Of a DNA stretch of 64,000 bases, positions 59,122 through 64,000 are shown one piece after another. Origin of the DNA: Phascolarctos cinereus (taxonomy: Eukaryota; Chordata; Mammalia; Diprotodontia; Phascolarctidae); NCBI RefSeq assembly GCF_002099425.1, contig NW_018343964.1:6797001-6861000 (forward strand). The letters run 5' to 3'. The position numbers and the translations under genes are program-made. The notes under the pieces are model-generated. The model ran no database searches and was not told the origin of the DNA. It worked only from the letters and a program-made list of their open reading frames with translations. How positions within the stretch are numbered: the stretch's first letter is position 1; every line of letters starts with the position of its first letter.

Positions 59122-59146
59122 AGCAATGGATTCTGGGAACTGTAGT
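59122..59146 (-). promoter_or_regulatory. ZNF143 (Staf) type SBS2 binding site
   Basis: The minus strand reads ACTACAG followed by TTCCCAGAATCCATTGCT. The 18-mer matches the Staf/ZNF143 consensus YYCCCANMATSCMYYRCR at 17 of 18 positions and has the ACTACA extension of the SBS2 form. It lies about 540 bp upstream of the ADSS2 ATG at the edge of the CpG island, in the sense of ADSS2. Binding is inferred. Confidence 0.75.
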
Positions 59147-59479
59147 GTCTTCTGTTTGCAGGTGTCACTGTAGGGGGACCAGCCCGAGGCTGGCTGGGGC
59201 TCTCAGACTCCGGCTTCCCTGGCATTTTAATTTTTTTTTTTCTTGAGCCTAGGAATGGTTGAACAAAGAGGGTTCTGCTTCTTCCTTCAGCGATTTCTGC
59301 CCGATTGTGGTACTCTAAATTAGAGACAAGTAGCAAAGCTAGTCTTCTGAAGGAGTAAAGGAACAAACAAACTGTAGCAGAGGGAGAAGGGGGGGATATA
59401 AACTCAAGACGGAGTAATTGTTAGAATAATAACATTTTAGAAAGGGGAGGAGGACTTAAAAGATTTCTTTCCGAACGCT

Positions 59480-59700
59480 CTCTGACTAAACAGACCTAAG
59501 GAAGTTAAAAGACGTGCCCAAGGTCACAATCAGTAACTGGCTTGAAGGTTTGCAAGGTGCTTTGAATACCTTATATTATTTGAATATTACAGGTATTGTC
59601 TCCCAATTTACTGATGAGGAAAATAGGGCTTAGAAATGTCAAGTGACTTGCCCATGATCTCACAACTACAACAGTGCTGCCTCTACTAGCTAGTAACAGC
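59480..59700 (-). mobile_element. MIR-class SINE(s)
   Basis: GTTTGCAAGGTGCTTTGAAT, CCCAATTTACTGATGAGGAA, GTCAAGTGACTTGCCCATGA. Possibly two overlapping copies, since a first core (AGACGTGCCCAAGGTCAC) precedes. Confidence 0.7.
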
Positions 59701-59754
59701 AACAGCACTTAACAAAGTTCAAGATTTCTGGGCTTGTCACATATGTTGTTATGG

Positions 59755-59803
59755 GGATTATTTTTAGCACAGTGCTTAATAAATGCTTGTTGCCTGTTTG
59801 AAG
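59755..59803 (+). mobile_element. L2/MIR 3' tip
   Basis: TTAGCACAGTGCTTAATAAA then TGCTTGTTGCC. Confidence 0.5.
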
Positions 59804-60000
59804 GTATGGATTGAACTAGATTTCCATCATGTACCTTTCCTTTGTGGTTCTGAGAATATAGTGTCTTTTTATCATTAAGTAATTCTGCATTTTTGACTGG
59901 ACTAATTCACAGTTCTACTTGTGAATTTATATGCTCATTTTCCTAGCTAACCATGAATTTTTCCATCTTTGGCAATCTTTGCTATGTTGATAGGTGTCAA

Positions 60001-60213
60001 TGAATCAACAATCATTTGTCTTCAGGCAGTGACTAAGAATGGTGCTAAGTGTTGGAGATGCAAAGAAAGACAAAGACTAGGCCCTACTTTCAAAGGGATC
60101 CAATTCAAATGGAGGTGGGGAGGGAGACACCATGCAAATAACTATGTAATACAAAATATGTACAGTGGAAGTGGAAGGTAATCTCAGAGAGAAGACACTG
60201 GCAACTGAGTCAA
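60001..60213 (-). mobile_element. LINE L2 3' tip inserted in the L1
   Basis: Reverse L2: AATGGTGCTAAGTGTTGGAG, ATGCAAAGAAAGACAAAGAC, AATAACTATGTAATACAA. The L1 breaks at GGTGTCAA and resumes at GTCAAGTGGTACC, leaving a short GTCAA repeat. Confidence 0.8.
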
Positions 60214-60651
60214 GTGGTACCTTAGTTTTAATTTTCATTGCCCTGATTATTAGCCATTTTGAGCATATTTTCAGGTGATTGTTCATAATTAACTTTTTGA
60301 AAATTGTCTATATCCTTTGACTACTGATAATATTGGGAATGGCTTTTAACCTTTTAGATTTGTGTCAATTATGTGTAGCATTGGGATGTCAGAATTTTAT
60401 CAAAAATAGTTTATCAGTTGATATCTTTTTCCATTAATCCATTTGCATTTATTTTTAACAGAAGCTTTTTTATTTTTATGTAATCAAATTAATCTGTTTT
60501 CCTTTTGTAGTGTTAAATAGTTAACAAATTTATCCCCTGTTCTCAATCCACAAGAGAAAATCTTCCATTCTCTGACTTTTTGATGGTCAGCTTTTTAATG
60601 TGTATCTTGTTTAGACATTAGACATTAGAAATTTATTGTGGTATATGGTAT

Positions 60652-61470
60652 TGTGAACCATTTTGCCTCCTCCCTACCCCCCACCTGAGAAAGGACTAAA
60701 ACCTGGATTGGCCAATCAGGAGAGAGACATTTGTGGCCCACTCTTTACGCAACCTACCATAATGCTTTGCATACTCTGGCATAACAGACATGCTTTGCTT
60801 TGCTCTCTGAATGAACCCAAAATGCCCCTTCTGTCAGCAGCTACAAGGCCGAATGAAGTTGACCAGGAGCATTCTTCTGTTTATGACTACCGAGTATAAG
60901 GTGGACACTATCTTGAATAATGGGAATTTTCTTATGTTTTCTTATATTATGTTGTGCCATGTTAATGAAAAAGAAACACAGACATCCTGGATCTATGATT
61001 TCAATTGACACCTTGATATTCTCTTATTTTATTTACAACCTAACCTGTTAAGAAATTCCTTTCTCCTATTATGGTTGACACATAGGGAGACTATAATTTT
61101 GGTTGACACAGGCATCGTGAATTGTTATTACCCTAAGTGTATGAAGGGTCTCCTATAAAGATATAGGTTGTTTACCTATGAGTTCAGAATTATTTTCTGA
61201 CTCCATCATGCATGATTCTCTGGCTTAATGAGAATAAATAAGCACATTATAGCATGTATACAGCCTGATTATGTTTGTTCCTTGTTCAAACCTTTGGTAA
61301 GGTGAGCCCCATTCTTTTTGTTCTTCAACAAACCTTTGGTAAGGGGGAAACCCCATTCCAATTGTTCTTTGGACAAACCTTCGGATAAGAGGGAAACCTA
61401 TTGTGTTTGTTTCTTTGGACCAAACCTTTGGTAAACAGTTGACAATACCAATCACTATCTAAATATTTTC
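60652..61470 (+). mobile_element. Unclassified insertion in the L1, LTR-like
   Basis: About 820 bp foreign to the L1. It has a CCAAT-type GGATTGGCCAATCAGGAG (60703 on), AATAAATAAG (61230) in plus orientation and a tandem repeat. The pattern suits an old solo LTR. Ends and family not resolved. Confidence 0.4.
61271..61440. repeat. About 45-bp tandem repeat, four units
   Basis: Units share CAAACCTTTGGTAAG (with variants) followed by a GGGAAACCCCATT-like segment. On minus it translates as repeated PYQRFVEEQ-type units, but there is no sign that it is a gene. Confidence 0.85.
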
Positions 61471-61644
61471 CCCCAAACTGCTACATTATTTTCCCAACAC
61501 AGTTTGTTGACTAAAGAGTTTTTGCCCCCTGTTTGGTGTGGCTTTATATTATTGGAGCTAGGACTAGAGTGTTTTATCTATTTCCTGCTATATCTTATCA
61601 CATTTATTCCACTGAACAACTTTTCTATTCTTTTGTGTCTAGTC

Positions 61645-61855
61645 CTGGCCTGCATAACCTGCAGCCAACAGGTGGCCTACAGCCTGAGAGCTGCTTGCGG
61701 CATGCCAAAGGATTTCCTCGACATTCAAAGGATTTTTTTTCTACATTTTTCACCATGGCATCCTCTACTCCCCCCACCCCACCCCAATCCCTTGCAGTAC
61801 AACAAGCAGCCAGAGAGTTGTAATGGGCCTACAGGCTGAAGGTTGTGCAGGCCTG
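61645..61855. mobile_element. hAT-type MITE with 8-bp target duplication
   Basis: 211 bp. Left end CTGGCCTGCATAACCTGCAG; right end on minus CAGGCCTGCACAACCTTCAG. Flanks GTCTAGTC (61637-61644) and ATCTAGTC (61856-61863) agree at 7 of 8, in the NTCTAGNN form favoured by Charlie-type hATs. Confidence 0.8.
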
Positions 61856-61864
61856 ATCTAGTCA

Positions 61865-62215
61865 TTAAAGTTACAAAATTGTTCATAGCATTTGATCCAG
61901 TTATAACACTATTGGATTTTTACTGAAAGGAGTTTTCTGACAACAACAACAAAACTTAACTGTTAAAAAAAATTCGTAGCAACACTGTTTACAATTGCAA
62001 AAAAGGTGGAAACTGAACAAACTGAAGTATCAGAACAAAATGGAATATTATTGGACCACATGAATATGAAGAATTCAAAGAAATATGGAAACACATGTAT
62101 GAAGTGATAGAGTAAAAAAAAAAAAGATAAAACCAAAAAAAATTATATACGATTACAATACACATGGAAAACATTGAATGACACTTAAGGATATAACCAG
62201 GAATAAGTCTGCACA
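61865..62215 (+). mobile_element. LINE-1 3' part
   Basis: Sense L1, diverged: CATAGCATTTGATCCAGTTA, GCAACACTGTTTACAATTGC, GGAATATTATTGGACCACAT. Confidence 0.6.
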
Positions 62216-62219
62216 ATTT

Positions 62220-64000
62220 AAAAAGTTGAGGAATGAGGCCTTTATTTGAGACTTGGAGTATATCTCTTTGATAGATATAGATGTCTCACAGACTTCTCAC
62301 TTAGTAGTTTGGTGGGGAAAAAGAGAGAAGGGGAAGAGCAGAGATTGTTAATCTGGTTGACTGTGGGGATGGTAGTGCTCTCCTCAGAAGGAGGAACAGA
62401 TTTAGGGGGAGAAGATAATAAGGTTTCAGGTTTTTTTTAATGATGTGTCTAAATTAAATTTATCCATGAAAGTTTAAGAACAAAAAAGATGTTGAACTCA
62501 GCTCTTCCTGAGGCATATTCTCTTTTCTACTCCACTACACAGCACAATTTAGCACTTAAATATATTGACCAGTTGACCAGTTCTGTTTTTAAAGTTTTAT
62601 TATTTTTACACCAAAGTTTGTTCTATAACTGAAGTGCATTCTATACTACTAATCAACCTTCCCTTGTAACCAAAACAAAAACCAGATAAGCAAAATGAAC
62701 CAACACAGCCACTATATCTGATAGCATATGTAATATTCCTTTTCCAAAAGGAGTGAAGTTATCCATGGTTCTTTTTTGTTTGTGTAATGGGAATCTGTCA
62801 CTTGTGTAGACCCCATCATCTTGCTAAGATGGCACCTCCACATGGAGCATACTAGGGAGTTACTTCTAGTAGAATCATGATAAGAGCATGTGTGGACATT
62901 CTGTAACTGGTTTCAGGTTGTCTACCACATATTTGGGAAGAGTCTTTTTCAATTGGTTACATAACCAAAATTGTTGGGAAAAGTCTGAATAGACTCTAGC
63001 CATTTCTTTTTGCTGCATTAGTTTCTGAGGGAGTGAAGTGACTGTCTCCCTCATAGCATCTGCATTAGAGGAATGGCTTTAAGGCCTCCTTCTCTACTTC
63101 CCCATGAGGCCCCCTCAAGAAACAGGCTGTTTTTTTAAAAATTCTTTTATATCCCAGGTGTACGGAGTAAAGTCTCCAACCTTGGAAGTTTCAAAGTACA
63201 AGCCACCCAAATCTGGGAGTCCAGGAATTCAGGCAGGATGTTGCATCCAGCCCAGCACTGAGGCTTCTCAGATTACATAGAACAATCCTCTGGAGTGACC
63301 TTCAGAGATTCCAGTCCAGCAGAAGCTAGCAGCAATGCCACCTTTGGATATAACCTACCACCTTCTTTGTGCTTCATCTTAGAGCTATTAAGAGGTATTG
63401 AGAGAATACAAAAACTGTTGGCTGGATTCAAGACAAATTTGTACTTTCTTATTTCACCTGGGCCTTCAGTCCACCCTAAACCTTTCTTAACAAAGGACTT
63501 AGCTGTCTATTTTAATTAAAAGATGCAAGCTTTCACCATTCTCCTCCCAACCTTGTGTTTTCTACTATTCTCTCCTTACTCACTCCCCCAAATTAAGACC
63601 AACTTTCTTACTGAAACTACCCCCTTCTCCTGTGCTTTTTAATCCGTCCCGGTGCTATTTCTTTGACTCTATCAACCAACCTCCCTACCTCTTGCTTCTT
63701 TAATCTTGTCTTTCCTAGCTCCCTACCCTTTCTACTTGCAAACATGCTTTGGTCTTTCCTATTCTAAAAAAGGACCCTTCCTTTGACCCTGCTATCCCCT
63801 CAAGCTTCTCTTTTAAATACTTTGTTACAAGGGATGACCCCCTGGAGAAAGGGGATGTTGGCCAAGTGTCAACATATTCAGAAAGTAATATTTTTCACAA
63901 AGGTGATGACTCCAGGAGGAGATTTGAGAAAACTCAAATGTACAGACAAAAAGATATCAAGGTTTTGTTTAAGGTTTAGTAATGAAAGGGAGAAGAGAGA
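62220..64000. other. Upstream flank, nothing recognised
   Basis: No exon or confident repeat. I looked for first exons of a divergent gene (CATSPERE in human order) and saw none. Open frames at 63295-63519 and 63749-63979 match nothing I know. Confidence 0.45.

Larger units (their letters stand above)
59845..61644 (-). mobile_element. LINE-1, old, fragmented by insertions
   Basis: Reverse L1 in several pieces: TTTGACTGGACTAATTCACA, TTTGCTATGTTGATAGGTGT, GTTTTAATTTTCATTGCCCT, TGAGCATATTTTCAGGTGAT, ATTTTCCCAACACAGTTTGT, TTTATTCCACTGAACAACTT. Interrupted at 60001-60213 and about 60652-61470. Confidence 0.75.

Noticed and set aside
61225-61455. Minus-strand frame with repeated QRFVE-like units
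   Set aside because: Translation of the 45-bp tandem repeat; unit length divisible by three by chance, no start context or homology.
59150-64000. Search for CATSPERE first exons, the upstream neighbour in human
   Set aside because: No segment resembling its signal peptide or early extracellular sequence with splice sites was found; it may lie beyond the window.

Overview
The window is vertebrate nuclear DNA, very probably from a marsupial. Two things point there: dozens of CORE-SINEs of the form common in opossums and Australian marsupials (tRNA-like head, MIR-type core), and a LINE-1 whose ORF1 protein looks like the marsupial L1 type. No bacterial-style gene organisation, CRISPR array or operon is present.

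One gene dominates: ADSS2 (adenylosuccinate synthase, the non-muscle isozyme) on the minus strand. All 13 coding exons can be placed between 58588 (ATG) and 10907 (end of TAA). They have GT/AG junctions throughout, consistent phases, and a joined length of 1371 nt, giving 456 codons plus stop. The first exon sits in a CpG island (about 58080-59150) that also carries GC boxes and a strong ZNF143-type site. The region 10906 to about 9500 is repeat-poor and is the likely 3' UTR. ADSS2 commits IMP to AMP synthesis, using GTP and aspartate.

Layout. 1-9500: downstream flank made of L2, SINE and LTR-like debris, with one unusual LINE-1 insertion (4320-6001). 9500-58600: ADSS2, whose introns are packed with L2, L3/CR1, L1, MIR, CORE-SINE and hAT relics. 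58080-59150: promoter and CpG island. 59150-64000: upstream flank, mostly an old L1 broken up by an L2, an LTR-like unit with a 45-bp tandem repeat, and a small hAT element. No second protein-coding gene could be supported. In human the next gene upstream is CATSPERE, but none of its exons was recognised here.

No undescribed multi-gene system was found. The best leads are structural: a LINE-1 that keeps its 5' end but lacks its 3' end yet has a perfect 21-bp target-site duplication; a perfect 41-bp-arm inverted repeat in ADSS2 intron 10; and a ZNF143 site about 540 bp upstream of the ADSS2 start codon. Repeat names come from memory of family consensus sequences; repeat boundaries are approximate, usually to within 10-30 bp.
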